This document shows, in pieces, positions 46,811 through 57,618 of a DNA stretch of 64,000 nucleotides. The stretch covers positions 248,001-312,000 of the forward strand of contig VWND01000011.1 in NCBI GenBank assembly GCA_009599575.1. The letters run 5' to 3'. Numbering within the stretch: the stretch's first letter is position 1; every line of letters starts with the position of its first letter. Source of the stretch: Blumeriella jaapii. Lineage: Eukaryota > Ascomycota > Leotiomycetes > Helotiales > Drepanopezizaceae. The notes under the pieces were generated by a model, which had not been told where the DNA came from, ran no database searches, and saw only the letters and a program-made list of their open reading frames with translations. The translations under genes and the position numbers were made by a program.

Positions 46811-49082
46811 CGCGACCAATTCTGGCGTGGTCGGGGGGGCGAGTGTGGCTTCACGAATGCTCGCGGCCCGTCGCTGGGGATGCGTAGGCGGGCAGGCAGG
46901 CTGATCGGCAGGTCGCAGATTCGGGTGTTGGCCGTGGCGCGCTCGGAAGAGGGAGTCGGTGTTGTTGTTGTGGTTGTGGTGGTTGTTGTTGTTGTCGTCG
47001 TCGCCGCGATGTCGGTCGATACAGTGCGGGCGCGAAGAGCACACCGACCACGGCCAAGGAGCGGTGCGGTGGGCAAGCGTGGTGTGAATGGCGGATGTTT
47101 CGTTTCCTCTCGCCTCGGTCGCTTGGGTGTTTCAATTTCCTCCTTCCCGTCGGGGTTGGCTCGACGAAAGAATTCTTGGCTTCCTGCCTCTCGAATTTGG
47201 GGGATGCGGCGCTTTCGGCAGCAGCAGCATGCGGGTGGGTGGAGAGGGGGGTTGGTATATGATGTAGAGTCGGGGAGTGACGAAGAGCGGCGACGACGAC
47301 AACAAGGCGCAAAGGAGTGTGGGTGGTGTGGGTGTAGGGGGGAAGGGGGGAAGGGGGAAGATGGGGTGGAAAGATGAGATGCGGAGATGAGATGCGAAGA
47401 TGAGATGCGAAGATGAGATGGGAAGATCAGATGGGAACATGGAAAATGGAACATGGAATGGAAGATGCGCTACCCAGGAAGAGCCGCAGAAGCGAAAGTC
47501 CGAGCAGAAAGGCCGGGCCGTCACAGGCCGATGATGGAAGTTCATTTTATTTTTATATGGATGTGTGGATGGATGTCCCGTACATACAGTCGTACATACA
47601 GTAAAGTACAGTACAGCAGTAGATGACCACACGCGACAGCAGGGTGTCGGTGCTGGGAAGATTACACGTTCGATCGTGTAATGTACCGTGTACGGTATTC
47701 TGTATACACACGATGATTACCGCACGTGCAATACAGGATCGGGTCGTGGTCTAGACGGCGTGTAAGATTAAAGCTGGCCGAGGCCATGACCCCCGAGATT
47801 AAGGGCGCGGACATATAGAGCGACAGCACTGTTGGTAAAAGTATATATGCAATACAAATGTGTACATACATACATAAGGTATATGGTACATACAGTACAT
47901 ACAACTAACTGTACATACTGTACTGTACGATACATACTGTATGTATGTACGGTATATACAGAAATGTACAGCACATACACAACACGGAGATGTACACACC
48001 GTAATACAGATATGTACAGCACATATACAACACAGAGATGTACTGTACATACATACATCGAGAGCCGTGACGGTTATGCTTTGCAGCAGCTGAGGCTAGT
48101 GTTTCCAACTCAATTGTGGCAACATGGGGGCGGGGGGCGCAAGTCAGCCAGCCCGCCAGCCCACCAGCCGCGCCAGCCGCTGATCAATCCTCGACCGACG
48201 GCGGCCTCGAGGCACACTGGATGGTAGGATTGACATACAGTACATGCAGCATATACTGTGCTGCACATGCTGTAGGACAGAAGGACTTACATACTGTACA
48301 GTATATACAGTATACATAGTATGCAGTTACATACGGTGTGTATATACTTTGGTGCTAGTGCAGGATGTGTGTACTTCATATATAATACTGTAGTAAATCA
48401 TTCAGTACTGTATATGCTTTGGTGCTAGAATGTATGTAAATCCTTCTGCACAATGCTGTATATACTGTACGACGGTGCAATTGTACGGGACAGTATGCGT
48501 AATGTGTGTGTATGTACAGTAGGGTGCAATACATAATAATATGTAATACACGATGGACAGTATATACAGTACTGTACTTATTGTACATGCATACATTGAT
48601 GTTACAGTATTTATTATACTGCACAGTATCTGTCTGTATGTACAATGCATAATTATGTATGCGATGGACAGTACAGTACTTACTGTCTATGCATACCTCT
48701 GTGTCACAGTATCATATTATACTGCACAGCATCTGTGTGTATGTACAATACATAATCACGTACACGATGGACAGTACAGTACTTACTGTCTATGCACACC
48801 TCTGTGTTACAGTACTATATTATACTGTACAATATATGTGTGTATGTACAATACATAATCATGTACACTAGTATGTACATACCTACCTACCGTACTTACT
48901 GTATATGCGTACCTTGGTGTTAGTACCTGCACAATACTGTACATCATATGCGTACCACACCGCCAGCCGAACGATCACGTGCCTCGGTTGGCTTCACGCC
49001 ATCCACCATCCCGTCACAACCTCCCATCGACGTCTCGTGCCAACCCCCATCCAACAACATTTCTTCTTCTCCTTCTCTTTGC

Positions 49083-49113
<31 letters not shown>

Positions 49114-49268
49114 CTCCTCCTCCTCCTCCTCCTCTCCTCTGCTTCTTGTGCTTCTTGCCCATCCACCAGCTGACCCTTTTCTCCTCGCCTGGGCCTGGAG
49201 GCCGCCGGCGAGAAAGTCCCCGAGACAGGACCCGAGGAGCCGAGGACCCTGGACGACGAGTCGCTTGA
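46811..49268. other. Intergenic repeat-rich region
   Basis: No supported gene. It contains (TTG/GTT)n at about 46955-47000, a 13-nt repeat of the form AAGATGAGATGCG at about 47371-47425, and dense TACTGTAC/GTACAT palindromes at 47580-48660, followed by a ~105-nt minisatellite. Large frames here (for example 46202-47377 and 46717-47454) are antisense shadows or low-complexity. The CHS7-like promoter lies at the left; the true start of the MFS gene may lie at the right, after the (CCTCCT)n tract at 49085-49135. Confidence 0.6.
48552..48868. repeat. Minisatellite, three ~105-nt units
   Basis: Units start at about 48552, 48663 and 48766 with GATGGACAGTA. Each runs through TACTTA(C/T)TGT, a TATTATACTG(C/T)ACA block, and TGTATGTACAAT(A/G)CATAAT. 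Units 2 and 3 are closest; unit 1 is more diverged. Confidence 0.85.
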
Positions 49269-51860
49269 AACGTCAGGACCACCACCACCACCACCGACCA
49301 ACCAACCCACCCCATATCCCAAACTCCTCCAACCCCCAAACCTCCAAAACCTTCAAGACCTCCACCACCCCCCCCCCTCAAAAACACTCCCAAACCGCCG
49401 AGGACTGCTGCGAAGCAGTCCGACGACCTCAAAATTCCTCCTCCAAAGCCTCCCCGCCGTCCTGCAAACATCCCGCTGCGGACTCTCGCGACTCACGCAC
49501 TTCCATCCGCATCCTCTCCCCGTTCCCCATCGGAATCCGCGGCCCTGCTGGCTCGCCAGTCCGCAGAACATCACCACCAAGGTCGCCGCTCGTCCCTCTC
49601 GCGCTCCTCCTCTCCCGCCTCGGAATTCTCCTGGAGCGACACGGGCGATCTCGCTGAGCAAGTGGCCGACGCCGAAGATCCCGTGCGGATCAAGCTACGA
49701 CGCCCTTCGCTCGACGACGCGCTTCGTGCGGAGAGCCCGAGACGGCCTCATCGCCCCAAGAAGGTCCGCTACCAGGACGATTGCGACGCGATCGAACCGA
49801 AGCCCGCTCATCCTGGCCTCGTGAAGGAGGACATCGAGATCCCCAGACCCGCGCCGCGCGCCATCGGTCGCGCAGAACGCATCCTCGCCGCCATCATGGT
49901 GGGAGGAGAGAGGCAGATGCGTGGCCTGACGGGCAAGCCATTAGTGTAGGCCGCAGGAGATCCCACGCCAGCTCCCCCCCTTCACGCTCGCCCAGCGACT
50001 AACCCGCCGCCAGATACTTCACCAGTATTTTCGTGTCCCTGGGTGTGTTCCTCTTTGGCTACGATCAAGGCGTCATGTCGGGCATCATCACGTACGTTGT
50101 TCCTCACCACGCACGACGGCATCATCGCTCCCCCGACGCGCGGCTAATCCCTCTCCAGCGGCCCCTTCTTCAAAGACCACTTCAACCAGCCCACCAAAGC
50201 CGAGGTGGGGACCATGGTCGCCATCCTCGAAGTCGGCGCTTTCTTCTCGTCCCTCGTGGTGGGGAGAGTGGGGGACATCATCGGGCGACGAAAGACCATC
50301 TTGTGGGGCTCCATGATCTTCTTCGTGGGCGGAGCGTTGCAGACGTGTGCCAATGGCATGCCCACGATGCTCTGGGGACGCATCATTGCTGGGGTGGGAG
50401 TCGGCATGCTGTCGACCATCGTGCCCATCTACCAATCCGAGATCTCGCCGCCCCACAACCGCGGCAAGCTTGCGTGCATCGAATTCTCGGGAAACATCAC
50501 GGGCTACGCGACGTCCGTCTGGGTAGACTATTTTTGCAGCTTCATCAACAGCAACTACTCCTGGAGAATCCCCCTGCTGATGCAGTGCGTGATGGGGGCG
50601 CTTCTCGGGATTGGGAGTCTCATCATCGTCGAATCGCCAAGGTAAGGAGAGGCACGGCACCCTCGAGCTCCGACCGCGGGCGCTGACCGTTCCCAGGTGG
50701 CTCTTGGACAACGACCATGACGAGGAAGGCATCGTGGTCATTGCCAACCTGTATGGAGGTGGGGATATACACAATGCTAAAGCGAGAGACGAGTATCGAG
50801 AAATTAAGATGGATGTCCTGCTTCAACGACAAGAAGGTGAAAAGTCTTACTCTGACATGTTCCGCCGATACAGGACGCGGGTCTTCATTGCCATGTCCGC
50901 CCAAGCCCTTGCGCAACTCAACGGCATCAATGTCATCTCCTACTACGCGCCGTTGGTTTTCGAGTCTGCCGGATGGATCGGCCGTCAGGCGATCCTCATG
51001 ACCGGAATCAACGCCATCACCTACTTCATGTCGACCATCCCCCCCTGGTATCTGGTGGATCGCTGGGGACGTCGCTTCATCCTTCTCAGCGGAGCTGTAG
51101 CCATGGCCGTGTCCCTCTCGTTGATTTCCTATTTCCTGTTCCTGGACATCCTCATGACGCCCACCCTCGTCGTTGTCTTCGTCATGATCTACAATGCTGC
51201 GTTTGGATACAGCTGGGGACCGATTCCCTGGCTGTATCCCCCCGAGATCTTGCCCCTCAGTATCCGCTCCAAGGGCGCCAGTCTGTCCACCGCCACCAAT
51301 TGGGCGTTCAATTGGCTGGTAGGTGAACTGACCCCGGTGCTGCAGGAATGGATCAAATGGCGCCTCTACCTCGTACACGCCTTCTTCTGTGTGACCAGTT
51401 TCGTTGTTGGTCCGCTTCCCCCGCGCACCTCCCCGTCGACCTTCGCTGACCCTCCCCCGCAGTCTATTTTATCTACCCCGAAACCGCGGGTGTCCGCTTG
51501 GAAGACATGGACGTCCTCTTTGGCGACGCCACGAACGCCATGCCCACGCCTCAGCAACGAGCCGAAGCGGGCTCGTTGATGGGCGTCAGCTCCCCCGTCC
51601 CCTCGATGGACCTGCGAAGGGGTGGTGCCGGTCTCCCTGACATTGGCGCCTCCAACGCCATCCCCGGTCTCGATATCGACCCCCCCCACGTCAACATCAA
51701 GGACGGCAAGCCGCAGTACGGCGACGACGAGTCGACGAACGAAGGCGTCGGCGGCTGGATCTCGCGCATGGTCAAGAGGAATGGCGAGGGCTCCAGCCGA
51801 TCGAGTGTACGGAGCGGGAAGTACAAGCCGTTGACCGACGAGGACGAAGACGGCCTCTGA
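49269..51860 (+). CDS. MFS sugar (hexose-type) transporter; N-terminal start unresolved
   Basis: A 12-TM proton- or facilitation-type sugar porter in the plasma membrane. Exons from upstream to 49945, then 50014-50091, 50159-50641, 50697-51409 and 51463-51860 (introns 68, 67, 55 and 53 nt, branch sites mostly clear). Sugar-porter motifs are intact: YDQGVMSGII, GRVGDIIGRRKT, IYQSEISPPHNRGKL, VESPRW, QLNGINVISYYAP, DRWGRR, PWLYPPEILPLSIRSKG and YPETAGVRLEDMD. The C-tail is acidic. Upstream of TM1 the frame stays open for about 220 codons of Pro/Ser/Arg-rich sequence (PPPKPPRRPAN, KKVRYQDD) but has no ATG back to a stop at 49266. Either a short upstream exon supplies the start, or a wrong base count in the C run at 49371-49377 hides the real frame. 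The start given is the first open codon, not a Met. Confidence 0.88.
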
Positions 51861-52360
51861 ACGGGAGCAGGGTTGGGGATAGCTAGATGGAGCGAAGCGA
51901 CGCTCTGGTCACTGTGAGTCGCGGCGGCTGGGTTGTGACCTTACTAGGCATAGACGGTGAGGGCGTCCGGGGGCTCGCTTGATGGTGGGCCGGCTGTAAG
52001 TGGCTATATATGGGTGTGAAATATTTGGATCGTTGCCGGCATAGACTTAGCTGACATGTATGGATGGACCTTGCCGTCGTTGTGGAGATCTATCACATCA
52101 TCATCATCATCATCACCTCCAGAACCTTACGAGTGATGTATGCAATTTCAATCGAGAATGAGAGAGAGAGAGTGTGTGTGTGTGTGTGAGAGAGAAACTC
52201 GATCGCTTCTGAATCGCTTCGTGTTGTTTTTGCGTTTCTACGGATTCCATCGCCGACGATCGATCGATCAAGCGACGCCTTTGCAAAGCGTTCCTCCGCC
52301 GCAACACCTGGGGTATCAATCGTCCGGTCCAGTCCCGTCCCGTCCCGTCCCGTCCCATCT
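51861..52360. other. Convergent intergenic stretch with microsatellites
   Basis: 3' flanks of the MFS gene (+) and the glutaredoxin gene (-). It has (ATC)n at about 52095-52113, (AG)n/(GT)n at 52160-52195 and (CCCGT)n at about 52333-52355. No gene is seen. Confidence 0.55.
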
Positions 52361-53476
52361 CTAGACCGCCGCGGCCGGCTCGGGAGCGGCAGGTGTGCTC
52401 TTCACCACGCTGTACGGCTTCAGGAAGTCAGGGTCGTTGCCCAGCTCCTCCTTGACCTAGAGAGCAGGGGACACGGTTAGTAGGAGCTCTTGAGCCGTCG
52501 AGCGAGAAAGATAAGCGAGCGAGAAAGATAAGCGATCGATGAGGAAGCAAGGAAGGAAGGAAGGAAAGAAAAGAAAGGGAAAGGAACTCACAATGTCCAG
52601 GCCCCCGATCAGCTCGCCGTCTACCCACAGCTGGGGAAAGGTCGGCCAGTCGGCGAACTCCTTCAGGCCCTGGCGCACCTCGTCGTCGGCCAGGATGTTG
52701 AAGAAGCCGTACTTGACCGACTTCTCGCGCAGCAGCGCCACCAGCTGCCGCGAGAAGCCGCACTGCGGCGCGCTCGGCGTGCCCTTCATGAACAGCATCA
52801 CCGGCGCGGCCTTGACCAGCGTCGCGAGCCGCTGGTGCAGCGCCTCCTTGTCCCCCTGGGCCTCCTCGCCAGACGACGACTCCGCGGGCGCGGTCGCGGC
52901 GTCCGGCGCGTCGCTGCTTTGCTTGTGGGCGCTGCTCGTACCGTTGCTGTGCGGAGGCGTGGCTGCTGCTGCGCCGGTGGTGGCCGACGGGGCCGCTGTT
53001 GTGGTGGCGGAGGGGGTGGCGGACGCGGACGCGGCGTGCTTCTCGATCGCGGCGCGGACCTTCAGGGCATCGCTCCCGCTGACTGTATCTAGGAGCTGGC
53101 CGTTGCGACGGAGCACGAGGAAGGGGACGGCCGTCACGTCGAAGGCGTCGCTCACGTCCGGCACGTCCTCCGCGTCGAGGGCGATCCAGGACGTAGAGAG
53201 TGGCTCGGTGATGGGGTAGGACGAGGCAAGGGTTTCGAGGACCGTGGTCATCTGCTTACACTGTCTCGTAGTTAGCATTCTGCTGAGTCGAGGGAGCCGC
53301 ACGCAAAAAGTCCAGGGCACATGCTTCGAGGCGCAGAGCCGCTCGTCGTGTGTGGAGCAACGTACCGGCGCAGCCCATTCGGCCTTGAAGTAGAGGATCT
53401 GGAGGGCGTTTGGTGGCACGGAAGCGGCGTACTGGTGGTATTCCTCCTCGGTTTTCAGCTCCCGGAGTGTAGACAT
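52361..53476 (-). CDS. Monothiol glutaredoxin with thioredoxin-like domain (Grx3/Grx4 type)
   Basis: Cytosolic or nuclear CGFS glutaredoxins bind a glutathione-ligated [2Fe-2S] cluster, deliver iron-sulfur units and tell iron-responsive regulators the iron state. Three exons (53366-53476, 52592-53260, 52361-52456; introns 105 and 135 nt), 291 aa, exact frame. The N-terminal Trx-like domain has FKAEWAAP-CKQM, a single Cys38 (WAxPC), and AVPFLVLRRNGQ. A long Ala/Ser/Thr linker covers about residues 112-172. The Grx domain has VMLFMKGTPSAPQCGFS with the active Cys204, then FADWPTFPQLWVDGELIGG (GSH-binding TxP analogue and GG) and a terminal helix KEELGNDPDFLKPY. The exon 1 join falls right before Cys38, so a wrong splice would lose it. 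It is divergent from the CYSTM gene. Confidence 0.94.
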
Positions 53477-54306
53477 CTCGAAGTTGTGTTGACGGCGAGA
53501 GCTTCGACGACGGTGTGGCGGGGTAAATTCTCACGATTGGTGATCGGGAGGGGCTACAGGCCCGAGGCGGAACTGAATGTCGGAGATGGGGTGGGAAATG
53601 ATTCCGAGTATCAGCAGCAAGGCACAGATAGTTGCGAGAAGGTCGATGTTGATGTTGAGAATCTTTTCTGTTCTACGAATCTATCGCGGTCGGGGCATGC
53701 GCCCGCCCCACGCCAAGCAATCGTGTCACGAGGGCGACACGTGACGAGCACAGCTCTCCCCGCGGCGGCGTCTCGCCTGATGGGCCAGCGCTGGATCGTA
53801 AGTAAACAATCGACACGCCAGGGTGCAGCACCATGCCCGGGAGCAAACGAGTGGCACCGATACTCGAGGAAGGGCCTTTTTCGCGCCTCTTCTGCCATGA
53901 GCATCTCCCAGCCCAATGCCGAGACGCCGCGACAGAATAAGCTAAAATAACCACCGGCTAGCTGTTGCTTGCACCGTGAGGCCGGATGGTGATTTGATGC
54001 CGCCCTTCTCGACAAGCCTCTCGGTCTGCGAGCTAGGGGCTTGGCGCGCCTCGGGCTCATCCTTTGGAGCGAAAAGCGACAAGCGACAAGCGAAAAGCCC
54101 CTCTGCTCCCCAGACTCTCTTCCCGCGCTCGCTCTCCGCACCTCCTACACAACGCCTCGCATCTCCACAAAAGAGAATCGCTTTCGAACTCTTGCTCTTA
54201 CTGCTCCGAGGTCCCAGCTACAGATACAGGTACGCCTTTTCATTCAAGTGTGCTGATGCTTGCGACGGCTCCTCTCGCTGACGCCGTGTGTTGTCTAGAT
54301 CTCACC
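53477..54306. promoter_or_regulatory. Divergent promoter region and a likely 5' UTR intron
   Basis: Shared upstream region of the glutaredoxin (-) and CYSTM (+) genes. A good donor (CAG|GTACGC at about 54229) and acceptor (TCTAG at about 54298) just before the CYSTM ATG suggest a 5' UTR intron of about 70 nt with a CTGAC branch site. Short repeats of GCGAAAAGCGACAA type lie at about 54067-54097. Frames such as 53321-53950 (+) and 53611-54141 (-) overlap and look like shadows. Confidence 0.5.
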
Positions 54307-54831
54307 ATGTCGAACCAAGGATACTACCAACAAGGCCCTCCGCAACAGGGCTACGGGCAGCCTCAATACCAACAAGGCTACCCGCAGCAGCCAGCCCAGG
54401 TATGTTGCGTCGTTGCGTAGCATTCATCATTCGTTGTCCCTCGAGAATGCCAGACGCCAAGACTGACCGTGGTCGTAGGCACACGGCGCTCCTCCAGGCC
54501 AATACCAGCAGGCTTACCAACAAGGCCCCCCGATGCAACAAGTACGCTCCTCGAGCAAACCCCGGCCTGCCAGTGCAAGCGAAGCTAATGGCTCTGGTAG
54601 CAACCGATGCAGTTCCAACAACAGCAGCAAACTAAGAAGAAGGGCGATGCCTGTGGTGGAGGCTGTCTCGGCGCCTGTCTTGCTTGTCTGTGCTGCTGCT
54701 GTGTCGCCGAAGAGGGTTGCGAGGCGTGCGTCGATTGCGCTGGTACGTCTCCTGGAGCTGCCCGGCCTTGCAGGTTCCTCCCATTGCTAACGATTCGACC
54801 AACAACAGAGTGCTGTGAGGGATGTTGCTAG
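54307..54831 (+). CDS. CYSTM-type small cysteine-rich tail-membrane protein
   Basis: 106 aa from four exons (54307-54399, 54479-54541, 54601-54742, 54809-54831; introns 79, 59 and 66 nt), exact frame. The first 70 residues are Gln/Tyr/Pro/Gly-rich repeats (QGYYQQGPPQQGYGQ, QQGYPQQPAQ) of low complexity. The C-terminus is the CYSTM module: GDACGGGCLGACLACLCCCC followed by EEGCEACVDCAECCEGCC. Such tails associate with membranes and are palmitoylated in yeast relatives. Family members are linked to metal, mating and stress responses. The intron-rich structure makes this gene easy to miss; no single frame is longer than about 60 codons. Confidence 0.92.
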
Positions 54832-55940
54832 AGAACCGATCGGAGGGACCACCTTTGCGACATCGTGCTCCTCGGAGACATTCTCGAGAAACAATCATGA
54901 AAACTACATCTGGGCAATGAGTTGCAGGGACTGGGGGGCATGCGCTGCCATCGATGGGCTTTGTTTAACGGCCTCAAGACCCGGCTCCGGTTTCCCCTTC
55001 TCGGCGGGAGGGACACCAGTCTATCAACTCTTAGTCCTATTACTTTGCCCTTCAACATGCGTTACAGGGCGCTAGCTTCTCCGCTCTTGATTCATCCCTC
55101 ACTCTGTGTCTTTCGTGATGCTATTTCACGCTGCTCAACCTCACATGCAGGGGATGTAAGTGCTTATGTAATAATCCCCTCCCACCTCAGAACCGTCCTC
55201 TCGGGAAAAACCAAGACTGTCACTTGTCTTGGCACTGGCATCGCAAACTCTATCTTAACTACAGGGCCATGTCACACACAGCAGCAAGCAGAGGTCATGA
55301 CTGGCACATTTCTGAGAGACACAGTTGGCTTTATGAGATTCTGATCTGATACATGGGAGTGAAGTTGCCACATGCTGTCAAGAGCGCATACACAATCAGT
55401 ATGCGAACGAGATATTGGTTGCGAGCTTTGTCAATACATGTCTGTCGTGCTGCGCTTCGACGCTTTGCTCCTCTTTGCTCCTCTTTGCTCCTCTTTGCTT
55501 AAGTGATTTCGCTCTACATTGGACACTTTAACGATTGCACGTTTTAGGAGCCACTTTGCAATAGCTCCTTCTATCTCTCGTCATGAAAGTGCCGTAGTGC
55601 TTTGCTTGCCTTTTCCACATCCCAATTAGGAGAAGGCAGTGAAGTGTGGAGGCTCCTTCCTCCTCAACAGCCCCAAGCACAAGACCTAGAAAAGTCCCCA
55701 GCTCTCGCACCCACAGCACCTTTCTCTTCTCTCGCAGCCCTCAATCATCGTCATCACCGAATATCAAGACGCCCACAGGCAGCCATCCAAACTTTTTATC
55801 CCTTGCTTTCCCAGTTGGACTAGCAGCATTGAGACGTTGGAAATCGTGAGCGGTATGTCTGGCAGTGGTGGTGACATGGCCTCCGACACCCCCCTCCCGA
55901 GCTGACAGACCCTTAGACCGGATTTTGGCCGTCTCTGGAA
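54832..55940. other. Intergenic, no gene seen
   Basis: 3' flank of the CYSTM gene and upstream region of the gene at 55941. A (TTTGCTCCTC)n repeat lies at about 55468-55498. A short ATG frame at about 55855-55907 stops before the next gene and could be an upstream ORF in its leader, but this is weak. No other structure. Confidence 0.45.
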
Positions 55941-56948
55941 ATGGTTTCACTCACCGAGTTGTTTGAGCTCGCCTTGGCTCCTATCGAGAGGCGCAGCGAA
56001 TCTCCAAATCGGGATACATTCATGGGCTTTGCCCCGTCTGATTCGGATGGCGCGAGCGAAACCCTCCAGCCGGTCAGCGTTAAACCGTTGGGACCTGCTA
56101 CGGACGACGACAACGACGACTTTTCCTATAGCAGTCTCGTCGCGCATTTGGACAACGGGATTGAGATGGAAGGTGGATTGATGGATATGCTTGCGGTCGA
56201 AAGGAAATACAATCCGGAAATGGCGGGCGGATTGGGCGACGGTGCAGCAAGCAGTTCAGATGCCACCATGCCCGGTCTGGATTTTGGAGCTGCCGATGCC
56301 GAGGGAAGAGGCATCACATCTACCGATGTGAATGCCGGATCCAGCTCCGACAAAAGTGTGAAGACGGATAATGAGCGCTGCGATCAATGCCGGCTCAATG
56401 CTATTCCGTGCTGCATCTGGCGCGTTGAAAAGCTCAAATGTACTGGTTGCGAGGAAGCTGAAGTCCCGTGCACTAATGTGATTCAGTGCGATTTATGCAG
56501 AGAGAAAAAAGCTGTCCTGTCAGCCCGGGTCGGCAAACAGCCACACACGGGAGGCTCCATGCCTCAGCGGCAAATGCTCTGTGTAGACTGCTTCACCGCA
56601 TCTAAGAATGCGCAAGAGAGCCTCCAGCGCGTCAAACCGACCGTGACGACTGACAAACAAGCTGTCTCGGCTCCTCCGAGGCAACCGAAATCGGCATCAA
56701 CTGTGACCAACGCCGTGCCTGCTGCCCACGAAAGCAGGTACGCGGACTCACCATCACAAACACAATCAGAGCTTGTTCCTCGGAGAGACCTGGATGTGAC
56801 CCAAACAGCGCGACCAGAATCGCGACCAGAATCGCGGCCAAAACGGTCAGGGCCGCCGCCTGCATCGAGCAACGGTCCTGACCCCAAACGGCGGAGGAGA
56901 AATCCCACGAGGTCCACGAGGTCCACGAGGAAGCCCTCGGAAACGTGA
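55941..56948 (+). CDS. Unknown Cys-rich protein with Zn2Cys6-like spacing and basic C-terminus (335 aa)
   Basis: Single exon in the chosen model. Residues 1-145 are acidic and Ser-rich. Residues 147-177 hold Cys at 147, 150, 157, 167, 170 and 177, which is the C-x2-C-x6-C-xn-C-x2-C-x6-C spacing of fungal binuclear zinc clusters. The first loop, however, reads RLNAIPC instead of the usual basic RxxKxKC, and there is an extra C158. A further C-x2-C (183/186) and C-x2-C (214/217) follow. The C-terminus is Arg/Pro/Ser-rich (PKRRRRNPTRSTRSTRKPS), suited to nuclear entry or nucleic-acid binding. A fungal-specific transcription-factor middle domain is absent. It may be a diverged regulator or another zinc protein; the function is not known. 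An upstream exon cannot be excluded. Confidence 0.72.
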   Translation: MVSLTELFELALAPIERRSESPNRDTFMGFAPSDSDGASETLQPVSVKPLGPATDDDNDDFSYSSLVAHLDNGIEMEGGLMDMLAVERKYNPEMAGGLGDGAASSSDATMPGLDFGAADAEGRGITSTDVNAGSSSDKSVKTDNERCDQCRLNAIPCCIWRVEKLKCTGCEEAEVPCTNVIQCDLCREKKAVLSARVGKQPHTGGSMPQRQMLCVDCFTASKNAQESLQRVKPTVTTDKQAVSAPPRQPKSASTVTNAVPAAHESRYADSPSQTQSELVPRRDLDVTQTARPESRPESRPKRSGPPPASSNGPDPKRRRRNPTRSTRSTRKPSET

Positions 56949-57618
56949 ACTGAACTGTTAGACGAAGCGGAGAACTCATAGGAATTCACAACCCTGCTTC
57001 GTCCGAGACACCGTCCCGACTGCTCCCCGGCATCACTACTCCAGAACCCAGCGTTTGCATCCGATTGAGGCCCGCCGTCAGGCACTAGCCGCGGTCTGCG
57101 TTTCTGCCCCGACGGCAGCGGCCACGCTTCTCAGACTTCGTGACGAGCCCCGTAACAGGCGAACTGTTGAACGAGGCGGGGGAGGCGAAGATGTTCAACT
57201 ACGTCGTAGAGAGCCTGCTTGGCCCGAGCCAGGACGAACTCCCGAGGGAGGGACCTTTTCACGCCCAGGTCCTTGTCGAGGTGGCCACCAGGCAAGGGCA
57301 AGTAAACAAAAGGCATGAGACTAGTATCAGATTAGCGAGTGACAAGCGACGCAAGGACACGTGTGTAGGTCAGCATTGCCACTGTGGCACAACGGGAACA
57401 GGCGATTTTCAGTTGTCATTCTTCATTCAGGCTCATTTCTTCATGTTAAAAGATTCTCGCTTTTTCGCTGCCCGCCTCCACTCCGTCTAGCATGCCCAGG
57501 TGCTACTAACAGCTCAGACGGAACAGGCAGGCAGGCCATCTCAAATTCTACATCCACTCCCTACATCGACCATGAACGCGGTGTCGAAAGAACATGCCGG
57601 CTCGCTTGCGTGCTCGCT
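56949..57618. other. Convergent intergenic stretch, no gene seen
   Basis: 3' flanks of the Cys-rich gene (+) and ABP1 (-). Frames at 57055-57490 have no domain and no intron signals linking them to either neighbour. Confidence 0.5.

Noticed and set aside
46202..47377. 391-aa plus-strand frame
   Set aside because: Overlaps four CHS7-like exons on the other strand and runs into (GTT)n; biased composition, no motif.
46717..47454. 245-aa minus-strand Pro/Thr-rich frame
   Set aside because: Low-complexity translation of TTG/GGAT repeats upstream of the CHS7-like gene.
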